64,000 nucleotides of DNA from Paenibacillus sacheonensis (GCF_009909195.1 NZ_JAAAMU010000006.1:452048-516047); one strand, 5' to 3'. Positions 27,221 to 35,351 are shown, numbered from the stretch's first letter. Numbers and translations are program-made. Notes: generated from the sequence alone by a model not told the origin.

Positions 27221-27260
27221 AGTAAGTACGTTCCTTTTAGAGTAAGTACGTTCCTTTTAG
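27221..27260. repeat. Exact 20-bp tandem duplication in the perR leader
   Basis: AGTAAGTACGTTCCTTTTAG occurs twice back to back immediately upstream of the perR ribosome site; a related GGAAGTACATTCC follows at about 27280. Confidence 0.9.
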
Positions 27261-27330
27261 AACCATCACGCTCATTCGAAAGGAAGTACATTCCATTCAA
27301 CATTTACATTCCACTGCCGTTTCCTATCTT

Positions 27331-27421
27331 CGGTCTTCGGTCTTCGGTCTTCGGTCTTCGGTCTTCGGTCTTCGGTCTTCGGTCTTCGGTCTTCGGTCTT
27401 CGGTCTTCGGTCTTCGGTCTT
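27331..27421. repeat. CGGTCTT heptamer, 13 perfect copies
   Basis: The sequence is thirteen uninterrupted copies of the 7-bp unit CGGTCTT, between the perR coding region and its upstream PerR-box-like site. Such arrays change length by slippage, so the spacing between promoter and start may vary between isolates. No gene lies in 27203-27647. Confidence 0.95.
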
Positions 27422-27446
27422 AAATCTTCGCTCTTCAATATATGAT

Positions 27447-27461
27447 TTAGACTTAGTTTAA
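27447..27461. promoter_or_regulatory. PerR-box-like operator upstream of perR
   Basis: TTAGACTTAGTTTAA differs at a single base from the trxB-upstream site and is followed on the minus strand by TATATT, a possible -10. It lies 245 bp before the perR start codon, with the heptamer array in between. Autoregulation is inferred. Confidence 0.5.
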
Positions 27462-27534
27462 GTTTACCTAAAACGCACTCGTCTAGTCAAGCCCGACACG
27501 CCTAACGGAACCAGCCTTACGACGCTGCAACTAG

Positions 27535-27567
27535 TAAAAGACCGCGAGGCTTATGCCCGGCGGTCTT
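27535..27567 (-). terminator. Terminator of the ABC-2 export operon
   Basis: Stem AAGACCGC / GCGGTCTT followed on the minus strand by TTTTAC, 81 bp beyond the ATPase stop codon. Confidence 0.82.
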
Positions 27568-27647
27568 CAACCCGTGACTTTCCGTCCATGACGGTCTGTC
27601 GCGAGTGCTTCAGCTTCTAATAATAGATCGGGAGCCGCGTCCGGCCC

Positions 27648-28625
27648 TCAAGCTTCCCCCAGCGCATACAGCTGTTTAATGATATCCTCGATCCGCGGCT
27701 CCTTGACGGTCAAGTTATGCACCGCAACGCGTTCGCTCGCGGCTGCGACCATGGAGGCGATCTCCTTGTCGTCGTGGATCGAGAACCACAGCTGGTTGTC
27801 CTCGCGGCGAGCGATCGGCGGCCCGTCCCAGGTTCGCTCGTCGAAATGCTCCGTATCCAGCACCAGGTACCGCTGCCCGCCGAAGCGCTCCGTCATGCCT
27901 TCGGCGCTGCCGTCGAACAACACCCGGCCTTTATCGATGAAGATCACCCGTTTGCACAGCCGTTCAATATCGTCCAGGTTATGCGTCGTCAGAATGACCG
28001 TCACTTTCTTCTCCCGGTTGATCTGCTTCAAGAACTGCTGAATGTTTTCCTTGGCCACGATATCCAACCCGATCGTCGGTTCGTCGAGAAACAAAATCTT
28101 CGGATCATGCAGCAGCGACGCCGCGATATCGCCGCGCATCCGCTGGCCCAGGCTGAGCTGGCGGACCGGCGTATCGAGGAACCCGCCCATGTCCAGCAGC
28201 TCCGTGAATAAAGCGATATTCCGCTGCAGCCGCTCGGGCTCGACCCGGTAAACGGCACCGAGCAGCTTGAAGGAATCGCGCAGGGGCAAGTCCCACCATA
28301 GCTGCGTGCGCTGCCCGAACACGACGCCGATCGATCCGGCGTTGGCCTTGCGATGCCTGAACGGCTCCAGCCCCAGCACCCGGACGATGCCTGCCGTCGG
28401 CACGAGCACGCCGGACAGCATTTTGATCGTCGTCGACTTGCCCGCCCCGTTCGGTCCGAGATACCCGACGAAGTCGCCCTCCTCGATCGTGAAGCTGATG
28501 TCGTCGACGACCCGCTTCAACGTCTTCGATCTGCCCAGCAGCCGATGGAGCAGCCGCAGCGAGCCGCCCCCGCCGCCGCCGATTTTGAAATCGCGTATAA
28601 GATGGTTCACCTCGATGACAGCCAT
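27648..28625 (-). CDS. ABC-2 type transporter ATP-binding protein
   Basis: Cytoplasmic ATPase (325 residues) driving the two membrane proteins encoded upstream. Walker A GPNGAGKST, Q-loop near FGQRTQLWWD, signature LSLGQRMRGD, Walker B ILFLDEPTIGLD and the H-loop TTHNLDD are all present, and a C-terminal extension of about 90 residues follows, as in NatA/DrrA-like export ATPases. An unusual run of six glycines occurs near residue 17. The open frame continues upstream, but the ATG at 28625 shares one base with the preceding permease stop (TAATG), which indicates coupling. Substrate unknown. Confidence 0.93.
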   Translation of the reverse strand: MAVIEVNHLIRDFKIGGGGGGSLRLLHRLLGRSKTLKRVVDDISFTIEEGDFVGYLGPNGAGKSTTIKMLSGVLVPTAGIVRVLGLEPFRHRKANAGSIGVVFGQRTQLWWDLPLRDSFKLLGAVYRVEPERLQRNIALFTELLDMGGFLDTPVRQLSLGQRMRGDIAASLLHDPKILFLDEPTIGLDIVAKENIQQFLKQINREKKVTVILTTHNLDDIERLCKRVIFIDKGRVLFDGSAEGMTERFGGQRYLVLDTEHFDERTWDGPPIARREDNQLWFSIHDDKEIASMVAAASERVAVHNLTVKEPRIEDIIKQLYALGEA

Positions 28626-29425
28626 TACGACCCCGCCCCCTGATACGCATTTAAACCTTTGCGCCATACGTAATAAGCCAGCCACGCCAGTCCCGCAGCC
28701 ACCGCCGGCGACGCGTACACGAGCACCGAAGAGAACGGCGGTCCTTCCATCCCGTCCATGAAGATATACGACGGATAGAAGGCCATGAAGGAGATCGGCA
28801 GCACGAACGACAATACGATTTGAACCGGTCGGCCGTAGACGGACAGCGGGAATCGCGAGAACTGGTCGAGCAGCGTATCGAGCAGTCCCATCAGGCCGCC
28901 CGACTGCAGCGTCCAGAAGGCCGAGACGCCGAGCAAGGTCATGAGCGCCCACTCGATAACCGCGCCGCTAAGCACGACGACGACCAACAGCAGAAGCTTT
29001 TGCACATTCCAATGGCCGATATGCGGAGCAGCGTAGACGAGTCCGCCGATACCCGCCAGCAGATCGCCGAAGCCGTAGATCTGGATCCGCATGGCGAAGA
29101 ATTGGAACATGGGATTCAGCGGCCGCACGAGGAAGCGGTCCATGACGCCTTCGCGGACGAGATATTCCAAATTCCAGATTTGCTGGGAGAAGGTAATGAA
29201 GAAGCCGTGACTGAATCGCCAAAGCGACATGACGAACACGATCTGGTACAAGTTCCAGCCTGCGATGATCGGCACCTTCTGCGTCAGCACCCAGGTCAGA
29301 ATGATGTTCGTCATGCCGAAGAACGCGACCGAGACGAGAATAAGCGTGAAATTGAGCGGATACATCGCCCGGGCGCGAAGGTTGGCCGCCTGCAGCCGCA
29401 GGTAAATTTTCATATGCGCGAACAT
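28625..29425 (-). CDS. ABC-2 family permease (second membrane subunit)
   Basis: Integral membrane protein of 266 residues with about six hydrophobic helices, of the ABC-2 family permease group (DUF990-like) that occurs as two unequal subunits with an NatA-like ATPase. It starts 7 bp after the preceding permease gene and its stop overlaps the ATPase start. Motifs typical of this subunit are visible, such as the amphipathic N terminus (MKIYLRLQAANLRARAMYPL) and the VREGVMDRFLVRPLNPMFQ loop. Substrate of the exporter is unknown. Confidence 0.88.
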   Translation of the reverse strand: MFAHMKIYLRLQAANLRARAMYPLNFTLILVSVAFFGMTNIILTWVLTQKVPIIAGWNLYQIVFVMSLWRFSHGFFITFSQQIWNLEYLVREGVMDRFLVRPLNPMFQFFAMRIQIYGFGDLLAGIGGLVYAAPHIGHWNVQKLLLLVVVVLSGAVIEWALMTLLGVSAFWTLQSGGLMGLLDTLLDQFSRFPLSVYGRPVQIVLSFVLPISFMAFYPSYIFMDGMEGPPFSSVLVYASPAVAAGLAWLAYYVWRKGLNAYQGAGS

Positions 29426-29432
29426 CGTGCCC

Positions 29433-30221
29433 TCACCCGCCCGTCGTTACTAAGAGTCGATTGAATACCACTAACAGCACCTGCGCCAAGGCGAGCAGCG
29501 AGGCGGCCCAGATCAGCTGCAGCTCAAGTCCGTGCCACATCGCCGCTCCCTGCAGCTTGCCGATATAGATGGAGATCGGAATGCTGAACACCCCTTGGAA
29601 CGGCAGCAGCTCCAGCACCTTCGCGGCGCCGGCCGGGAACAGCCAGAGCGGAATCATCGCGCCCGAGCAAATCTCGAGAATCGTCGACTTGATCATCCCG
29701 AAGCCGCCGACCTCCGTAAACAAGAACGCCAGCAGTCCGACGAGGAAGGTCAGCGAGAACGCGATGCCATAGCCGAGCAAGCCGCTTAGCACGAACCAGA
29801 CTGCCTGCGCCCCTGTCGGTACGCCGATCGGGAACAGCAGCAGCGAGGCGGCCGCGATCGGGATGACGACATAGACCAATCCGAACAGCAGGTCGGCCAG
29901 CGTACGAAAGAAAGTCATCGCCAGATAGCTCCACGGCTTCTGCAGATCAAGCACGATGTCCCCGGTCTGTACCCGCTGCGAGATGTCGTAATGAAAGTCG
30001 GATGGGATGAGCGTCCGGATGATGCTGGCAATGACGGAGTAGGTGAGCATGTCCGCCAGCGTTACGGTCAGGCCGGAGGCGCCGCTGCCATAGACGGCCG
30101 TCCATATTTCCCGCAGCACGACGATGAGCAGGACCGAGCTGCAGACGCGGAAGAAGACGTTCAGCTTGTAGACCTTCCTGTTCTTGAAGCTCATCCATGT
30201 CAGCGCCAAGTATGCATTCAT
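29433..30221 (-). CDS. ABC-2 family permease (first membrane subunit)
   Basis: Membrane protein of 262 residues with about six hydrophobic helices and the pattern of DUF990-type permeases (an amphipathic N terminus with MSFKNRKVYKLNVFF, then the ISQRVQTGDIVLDLQKPWSY loop). First gene of the three-gene exporter cassette; a GGAGGAGGC site precedes the start. The two permeases are distantly alike, which suggests an ancestral duplication and a heterodimeric channel. Confidence 0.88.
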   Translation of the reverse strand: MNAYLALTWMSFKNRKVYKLNVFFRVCSSVLLIVVLREIWTAVYGSGASGLTVTLADMLTYSVIASIIRTLIPSDFHYDISQRVQTGDIVLDLQKPWSYLAMTFFRTLADLLFGLVYVVIPIAAASLLLFPIGVPTGAQAVWFVLSGLLGYGIAFSLTFLVGLLAFLFTEVGGFGMIKSTILEICSGAMIPLWLFPAGAAKVLELLPFQGVFSIPISIYIGKLQGAAMWHGLELQLIWAASLLALAQVLLVVFNRLLVTTGG

Positions 30222-30488
30222 TTTGCCTCCTCCTTCCTCCAGCAGAGACCGAATTTGAAAATTTGAGATATTTTACCAAACGAATATACTGCTAGGTTTG
30301 TAACTCTGTCAATGGTTAATAGGGCGGCTGGCAGATCGCCGGGCTCAAGCTTCACAACGGTTCCGCCATGCGCAGCATCCGGTTTTCTCGCACAGGGAGG
30401 ATCGATTTAGGCCATTCTCGAATATAAATAAAGGCAGCGGTGTTTCTTGGTTCATGCTGCCATTTCAAGCGATCGGACGTGTGTTTCT

Positions 30489-30728
30489 ATGAGCAGCACC
30501 GATAAACGGAATCGACTCAGCGAGGAAGTCTTCACGTACAGAATCACGAAAGACAATAAAGTATTTATTTACTGGATGGGGAAGCAAGTCACCATACTGG
30601 CGGGGAAGGAAAGCGATAAATTCCTGCAGCGCATATCGAATAAGGATCATAAAGAAACCCAGCTCGTCATGGCGAAGGTAACGGGGAATTTCAAGCACGG
30701 AAATGAGAAAAACCAGACTTCGGATTAA
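30489..30728 (+). CDS. Small hypothetical protein (79 residues)
   Basis: Not recognised. The product is soluble and rich in Lys, Asn and Glu, with the segment YRITKDNKVFIYWMGKQVTI, which looks like two beta strands, followed by a short helix. AT-richer codon use than its neighbours. The in-frame ATG at 30489 is preferred over the upstream TTG/GTG-type starts, though its ribosome site is weak. It stands alone between the exporter operon (divergent) and the convergent GH2 gene. A real conserved small gene seems likelier than chance because the frame is well composed on the low-GC stretch, but this is a judgement. Confidence 0.6.
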   Translation: MSSTDKRNRLSEEVFTYRITKDNKVFIYWMGKQVTILAGKESDKFLQRISNKDHKETQLVMAKVTGNFKHGNEKNQTSD

Positions 30729-30787
30729 AGAAATAGCATCTTCAAACGGAGCAACGAAGATAGACGACGCTCATACGGACATAAACA

Positions 30788-30818
30788 AAGGGCTGCCGAC
30801 ATAATGTCGACTGCCCTT
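30788..30818. terminator. Bidirectional terminator between the small gene and GH2
   Basis: Inverted repeat AAGGGC(TG)CCGACAT / ATGTCG(AC)TGCCCTT. It lies between convergent genes, about 60 bp from each stop codon. Confidence 0.7.
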
Positions 30819-30885
30819 GTGCATGCTCTGACTATTATTTGCTACTACCAGCTATTACTTGCTATTACCAGACTAATACTTGCTA

Positions 30886-32646
30886 TTATTTTCCTTCCAC
30901 GATCGCCTTGATCGTCTCGAGCGGCAGCTTCGGCACGCGGTCGTACGTCAGCAGGCCGTTGATCTCCTGCTCGACGTCGGTGAGCTGCGTGTAGCAGAAG
31001 CCTTGCACGACGCCCGCCAGATACATCGGCTGCACGACGTCGCGCAGACGCTTGATGAAATCCTCGTCGTCGCTGGCGCTGGTGTAGCCCCAGCCTTCCC
31101 AGTCGCTCTTCTTGTAGGAGATGCCGCCGAACTCGGAGATGAGAATCGGCTGGCCCGCGTACGGGAAGCCTTCCACCGCCAGCACGCGGTTCGCCGGCAT
31201 CGCGCTTACGGCTTTCTCTGCCGTGCTGTAGCGATCCATCAGCACCTCGCGCCGTCCTTCGTAATCGTGAATGTTGAACAGATCCGTCGTGACCAGCTCC
31301 CAGCCGTCGTTGGAGATGACCGGACGCATCTCGTCCAGCGACTTGGTCATGTGGTACATGGCCAGCGCATGCTGCTGCTGCAGCTTGTTCAGCTGAATGT
31401 CCGGCACGCCCCAGCTCTCGTTGATCGGCACCCAGGCGACGATCGACGGATGGTTGTAGTCGCGCTCGACCGATTCCAGCCATTCATTCGTAAACCGGCG
31501 TACATATTCGTCCGAGTACTCGTACGCGTTCGCCGCCTCGCTCCACACGGCCACGCCGAGCTTATCGCACCAATAAAGGTAACGCGGATCCTCGAGCTTC
31601 TGATGCTTGCGCGCGCCGTTGAAGCCCATGGCCTTCGTCAGCTCCACATCCCGCTTGATCGCCTCGTCGCTCGGAGGCGTCAGGTTGCCGTCAGGGAAGT
31701 ACCCCTGATCCAGCACCATGCGCAAGTAGTAAGGCCGGTTGTTCAAGCACAGCTTGCCGCTTTCGATCGAGACTTTCCTCATGCCGAAATAGCTGCTGAC
31801 CACGTCGCGGACCTCTTCGCCTTCGAGAAGCGTGAACGTGACATCGTAGAGATTCGGGTTCTCCGGGCTCCACCAGCCGCCTAGGCCGTGGTCGTTGAAA
31901 TCATCGATGCGGATGGCGCGCGTCGCGGAAGGACTGCCGCTTCTCAGCGCGAAGACGTCCTCCGAGACCGGCTTGCCGTTAAACGTGATCTCCGCCTTTA
32001 CCCGAACTTGCGATCCGGCCGCCGCGCCCTTCACGAAAGCCGTCACGCGAATCTCTTTGCGATCGATATCCGGCGTCAGCTTGACCTTGTCCAGATGCAC
32101 GCTCGATACGGCCTCCAGCCAGACCGTCTGCCAAATCCCCGTCGTCCGCGTATAGAAGATGCTTGCGGACTGTTCTTCCCAATATTGCTTGCCGCGTGGA
32201 ATCGTAACGTCCTTGCCGTAATCGACGGCTTTCACCACGAGCACGTTGCCTTCGGCTTGCAGCGCATCCGTAATGTCGGCGCGGAACGGCGTGTGGCCGC
32301 CTTCATGCTGCGCGACGAGCGCGCCGTTCACCCATACCGAAGCCTCGTAATCGACGGCGCCGAAATGCAGCAGCACCCGCTTGCCTGCGAAGTCTGCAGG
32401 GACGCGAAGCTCCGTGCGGTACCATACCGTATCGTGGAAGCCTGGATCGCCGATGCCGCTCAGCTTGCTTTGGTACGCAAAAGGCACTTGAATGCGCTTC
32501 GAGAACGCCTGCGTTCCCGCATGCCAGCCAGCCTTGGCGCCGGCATTGTCGTCGTCGAATTCGAATTCCCATTCACCGTTCAAATTCACCCACTCGTTAC
32601 GCATGAATTGCGGGTACGGATGCTCCGCACGAAGCTGCTCAGTCAT
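30886..32646 (-). CDS. Glycoside hydrolase family 2 enzyme (beta-galactosidase/beta-glucuronidase type)
   Basis: Cytoplasmic glycosidase of 586 residues without signal peptide. GH2 order: jelly-roll sugar-binding domain (about 20-185), Ig-like domain (about 190-290) and TIM barrel (about 290-586). The acid/base is E410 in NESWG and the nucleophile E505 in ISEFGG, both in canonical contexts. The loop MVLDQGYFPDGNLTPPSDEA is typical of the short GH2 group common in Paenibacillus. GGAGG precedes the ATG. Divergent from an ArsR-like regulator with which it shares a 12-bp operator-like dyad, so substrate-dependent derepression is likely. Sugar specificity cannot be set. Confidence 0.92.
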   Translation of the reverse strand: MTEQLRAEHPYPQFMRNEWVNLNGEWEFEFDDDNAGAKAGWHAGTQAFSKRIQVPFAYQSKLSGIGDPGFHDTVWYRTELRVPADFAGKRVLLHFGAVDYEASVWVNGALVAQHEGGHTPFRADITDALQAEGNVLVVKAVDYGKDVTIPRGKQYWEEQSASIFYTRTTGIWQTVWLEAVSSVHLDKVKLTPDIDRKEIRVTAFVKGAAAGSQVRVKAEITFNGKPVSEDVFALRSGSPSATRAIRIDDFNDHGLGGWWSPENPNLYDVTFTLLEGEEVRDVVSSYFGMRKVSIESGKLCLNNRPYYLRMVLDQGYFPDGNLTPPSDEAIKRDVELTKAMGFNGARKHQKLEDPRYLYWCDKLGVAVWSEAANAYEYSDEYVRRFTNEWLESVERDYNHPSIVAWVPINESWGVPDIQLNKLQQQHALAMYHMTKSLDEMRPVISNDGWELVTTDLFNIHDYEGRREVLMDRYSTAEKAVSAMPANRVLAVEGFPYAGQPILISEFGGISYKKSDWEGWGYTSASDDEDFIKRLRDVVQPMYLAGVVQGFCYTQLTDVEQEINGLLTYDRVPKLPLETIKAIVEGK

Positions 32647-32670
32647 AATAGGTATGCCTCCGATTAAATT

Positions 32671-32682
32671 AATTTGTAAGTT
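32671..32682. promoter_or_regulatory. Operator-like dyad in the GH2 promoter
   Basis: AATTTGTAAGTT, which reads AACTTACAAATT on the minus strand, matches the pattern AACYTRCAARTT shared with 32762-32773. A TTGACA (-35) for the GH2 gene lies just upstream at 32699-32704; the -10 is unclear. Shared dyads in both divergent promoters suggest the ArsR-like protein as binder (inference). Confidence 0.55.
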
Positions 32683-32751
32683 AATTAAATAACCAATACT
32701 GTCAATATGAACACATTATGCCTTCATTCCTCGGAGAACGTCAACCAAAAG

Positions 32752-32780
32752 TTGATTAATTAACCTGCAAGTTATATAAT
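32752..32780 (+). promoter_or_regulatory. Promoter of the ArsR-like regulator with embedded dyad
   Basis: TTGATT (-35) and TATAAT (-10) are separated by exactly 17 bp. The spacer contains AACCTGCAAGTT (32762-32773), the second copy of the AACYTRCAARTT dyad. The -10 overlaps the most upstream ATG of the reading frame (32779), which therefore cannot be the translation start. Confidence 0.75.
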
Positions 32781-32817
32781 GGGGCCACCATTACGATCGG
32801 AACGAGGCCGACATGCG

Positions 32818-33720
32818 ATGATCATACAAGTCAATACCGCCAACATGGCGCTGCTGGAATGCTTCTCGTCCGAGACGCGCGTACGGATGATCGAGCTGCT
32901 TGACCGTTCGCAGATGAGCATCAAGGAGCTCGCCGCGGAGCTCGGCGTCTCCTCGGCCATCGTGACCAAGCATGTCCAAAAGCTGGAGTCCGCCGGCATC
33001 ATCGGCACGGAGAGCATCTCCGGCGCGCGCGGCCGGCTGAAGATGTGCCGGCTTCTGCCGGAATTCGTAACGCTGCAGCTGCGCACGCCGACCGCTCCGA
33101 ACGCGAACGTATACACCGTCTCCCTGCCGATCGGGCAGTACACCGACTTCAAGGTCAAGCCGACCTGCGGCCTCTCCTCCGAGCTATCCATAATCGGCCT
33201 GGCCGACGATCCCCGGTATTTCTGGGCGCCCGACCATGTGAAAGCCAAGATCATCTGGTTCGCCAGCGGCTTTCTCGAATACCGCATTCCCAATTACCTC
33301 ATGGGCGGACAAAAGGCGACGAGTATTACGATTACACTGGAAATATGCTCGGAAGCGCCCGGCTATAACGAGAACTGGCCTTCCGACATCTCGTTTCACA
33401 TGAACGGCACCTTGCTCGGCACGTGGACCTGCCCGGGCGATTTCGGCGCGCAGAAGGGCATCTTCACGCCCGATTGGTGGCCTCACGGCACGCAGTACGG
33501 CCTGATGAAGACGATTACGATCCGTAAAGACGGCACCTTCCTCGACGGCATTCAGCTGTCGGCGCTGACGGCCGCGGATCTCGACATCAAGCCGAACGAC
33601 GAGATGCGCTTCCGCCTCTCCTGCCCCGACACCGGCGCGCATGCCGGCGGCATCAGTCTATTCGGGAGGCATTTCGGCAACTACGATCAGGAGATCGAGG
33701 TTACCGTGACGTATGAATGA
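32818..33720 (+). CDS. ArsR-type regulator with a beta-rich C-terminal sensor domain
   Basis: Transcription factor of 300 residues. Residues about 5-75 form an ArsR/HTH_5 winged helix (MALLECFSSETRVRMIELLD ... KELAAELGVSSAIVTKHVQK). The remaining 220 residues are an unrecognised beta-rich domain with many aromatic residues (FTPDWWPHGTQYG), perhaps a sugar-binding jelly roll. No metal-binding ArsR Cys motif is visible, so a metal sensor is unlikely. The start at 32818 is chosen because the promoter -10 covers the earlier ATG. It is divergent from GH2 and shares an operator-like dyad with it; probably a local, autoregulated repressor. Confidence 0.82.
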   Translation: MIIQVNTANMALLECFSSETRVRMIELLDRSQMSIKELAAELGVSSAIVTKHVQKLESAGIIGTESISGARGRLKMCRLLPEFVTLQLRTPTAPNANVYTVSLPIGQYTDFKVKPTCGLSSELSIIGLADDPRYFWAPDHVKAKIIWFASGFLEYRIPNYLMGGQKATSITITLEICSEAPGYNENWPSDISFHMNGTLLGTWTCPGDFGAQKGIFTPDWWPHGTQYGLMKTITIRKDGTFLDGIQLSALTAADLDIKPNDEMRFRLSCPDTGAHAGGISLFGRHFGNYDQEIEVTVTYE

Positions 33721-33737
33721 GCTGCGGAGCACGACAT

Positions 33738-33788
33738 AAGAGCCTCGCTTTCCCCGCATGAGCGCGTTGAAAGCGAGGCTCTTTGTTT
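33738..33788 (+). terminator. Terminator of the ArsR-like gene
   Basis: Stem AAGAGCCTCGCTTTC / GAAAGCGAGGCTCTT followed by TGTTT, 17 bp after the stop codon. Confidence 0.92.
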
Positions 33789-33862
33789 GCCTATTACGAG
33801 CTGTCGGCGGAAGCGGCCCGAGCTGCGGTTGACTCGGCTCGGCGAGCCTGCTCGGCAAACTC

Positions 33863-33973
33863 GCCAACGCGAGGCGGACCAGCTCGACCTGCAAGATCAG
33901 CTAGCACGCCAACGCGAGGCAGACCAGCTCGACCTGCAAGATCAGCTAGCACGCCAACGCGAGGCGGACCAGC
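33863..33973. repeat. 45-bp tandem repeat, about 2.5 copies
   Basis: Nearly identical 45-bp units start at 33863, 33908 and 33953. The period keeps a reading frame open with a charged 15-residue repeat containing LARQREADQLD, but no ribosome site or promoter supports translation. Located between the ArsR terminator and quartet IV. Confidence 0.88.
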
Positions 33974-34008
33974 CATCACCATTCCGGGCTAACCGCATTT
34001 CCCACTAA

Positions 34009-34192
34009 TCTTGCATGAAATACAACATTCAGGGTCTGAAAATGTCCCGAAACGGAGTATTTATGCACAATGTACAACAATTCTCGGCCCTAAGGCGGAA
34101 GAAGGGGCTTATAGCGATGGAAAGATGCATTTTTTGCAACTTTTCGTTCGAATTGGCTGCTTCGGGGCGTGAATTGTTGCATTTCATACATA
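34009..34192. repeat. Palindrome quartet IV (diverged; spaced 52/62/52 bp)
   Basis: Four small dyads with TGCA cores starting at 34012, 34064, 34126 and 34178 (52, 62 and 52 bp apart). Sequences differ from quartets I-III (for example TTGCATGAAATACAA, TGCACAATGTACA, TGCATTTTTTGCA). Units 1 and 4 are inverted copies of each other (about 13 of 16 bases), as are parts of units 2 and 4, so the whole is also a loose inverted repeat. The geometry is the same as in the other quartets. No gene is seen between 33721 and 34300. Confidence 0.7.
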
Positions 34193-34230
34193 AACAGCCC
34201 GGCCATCCCCAATGGCCGGGCTGTTTTTGC
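34193..34230. terminator. Bidirectional terminator
   Basis: Stem AACAGCCCGGCCAT / ATGGCCGGGCTGTT flanked by TTTTT (plus) and by T on the minus side. It ends the oxidoreductase/dehydrogenase operon on the minus strand. Confidence 0.92.
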
Positions 34231-34300
34231 TTTAGCGCCCCTAAGTTAGCATCGGAACACGCTGCCATTCAAGCGGCGCCCGGCACCAACCTCACCCGAG

Positions 34301-35290
34301 CTACACGAGCTCCCGCCTGCCGCTCTCCTGCGAACGGATCGCCGCATGGGCCAGCTGCAGCGCGCGCATGCCCGCCGCTGCGTGAACCGGCGGCTGACCG
34401 CCGCTGCGGAACGCCGCCACGATGGCATTCAGATGCGCATCGAACGTACGGTGGAATTCGCGGTCGAGATCGTTGAAGTAGCCGGCCTGCCATACCTCCG
34501 CCGTCTCGCTGCCCGCCGCCTGGAACGAGAATCGCCGCACCGTATCCTCGATCAGGACGCGGCCCTGCGTGCCGTTGATTTCCAGGCGCTGCGTATCCGA
34601 GTACGCGTACGAGGAATCGTACGTGCCGAGCAGATTGCCGACGGCCCCGCTTGCGAAGCGCAGTCCGATCGACATCGTGCTGAAGCCTTTGCCCGTGATG
34701 TCGGTCATCTCCGCGGATACGGATGCGATCGGTCCCATCAGAAACTCCAGCGAGTCGAACCCATGGCACTGCGTCTCGATCAAATTCCCATAGGGCGACG
34801 CGGCGCTTCCGCCTTCTCCCCCGAATCGCCATGTGCCGAAGACCAGTTCTCCGAGGCCGCCCGCGTCGATCCGGTTCTTCGCCAGCTGCATCGGCTTCGC
34901 GAAGCGATGGTTGAAGTTGATCGCGAAGAATAAACTCCGCTTCTCCGCCTCCTCCAGCAGCCGGTCGGCTTCCCGCAGATCGAATACGAGCGGCTTCTCC
35001 ACGAGCAGCGGAAACCCGGCCTGGATAACGGCGAGCGTGGCCTCGAAATGCCCTTCGTTCGGCAGGCACAGGCTGACCAGATCAGGCTGCTCGCGCTCCA
35101 GCATCTCCCCGATATCCGTATAGGCGTTCGCCCCGTAATGCTCCGCCCGCTTCCGCGTCCGCTCGGGATCGCGACCGGCGATCGCGCACAGCTCCACGTC
35201 GGCATGCGCCGACAGTACGCGGGCATGCTGCTCGCCCCAGCCGCCGGTGCCGACGAGCGCGATCTTCGTTTTGCGGCCTAATGTCGTCAT
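34301..35290 (-). CDS. Gfo/Idh/MocA family oxidoreductase
   Basis: NAD(P)-dependent sugar or inositol-type dehydrogenase of 329 residues, cytoplasmic. The Rossmann motif is VGTGGWGEQHA (residues 13-23), the catalytic Lys lies in the EKP motif (LLVEKPLVFD), and the C-terminal alpha/beta domain follows as usual. AAAGGGAGG precedes the ATG. Second gene of a two-gene operon, 61 bp after the zinc dehydrogenase, and opposite an AraC regulator, so it probably takes part in breakdown of one sugar or polyol. Substrate not evident. Confidence 0.92.
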   Translation of the reverse strand: MTTLGRKTKIALVGTGGWGEQHARVLSAHADVELCAIAGRDPERTRKRAEHYGANAYTDIGEMLEREQPDLVSLCLPNEGHFEATLAVIQAGFPLLVEKPLVFDLREADRLLEEAEKRSLFFAINFNHRFAKPMQLAKNRIDAGGLGELVFGTWRFGGEGGSAASPYGNLIETQCHGFDSLEFLMGPIASVSAEMTDITGKGFSTMSIGLRFASGAVGNLLGTYDSSYAYSDTQRLEINGTQGRVLIEDTVRRFSFQAAGSETAEVWQAGYFNDLDREFHRTFDAHLNAIVAAFRSGGQPPVHAAAGMRALQLAHAAIRSQESGRRELV

Positions 35291-35351
35291 GACTTCGCCT
35301 CCCTTTCAACGTTCCGTACCGAATACGCCGCGGCCTTCCATGGCGCTCCTA

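Noticed and set aside
32779..32817. Upstream ATG as the start of the ArsR-like regulator
   Set aside because: It overlaps the TATAAT -10 of a 17-bp-spaced promoter, so it would not be in the mRNA.
34009..34192. Transposon-derived MITE with terminal inverted repeats
   Set aside because: The end similarity is about 13 of 16 bases without flanking target duplications that I can see; the internal 52/62/52 spacing is explained better by the quartet layout, though a mobile origin is not excluded.
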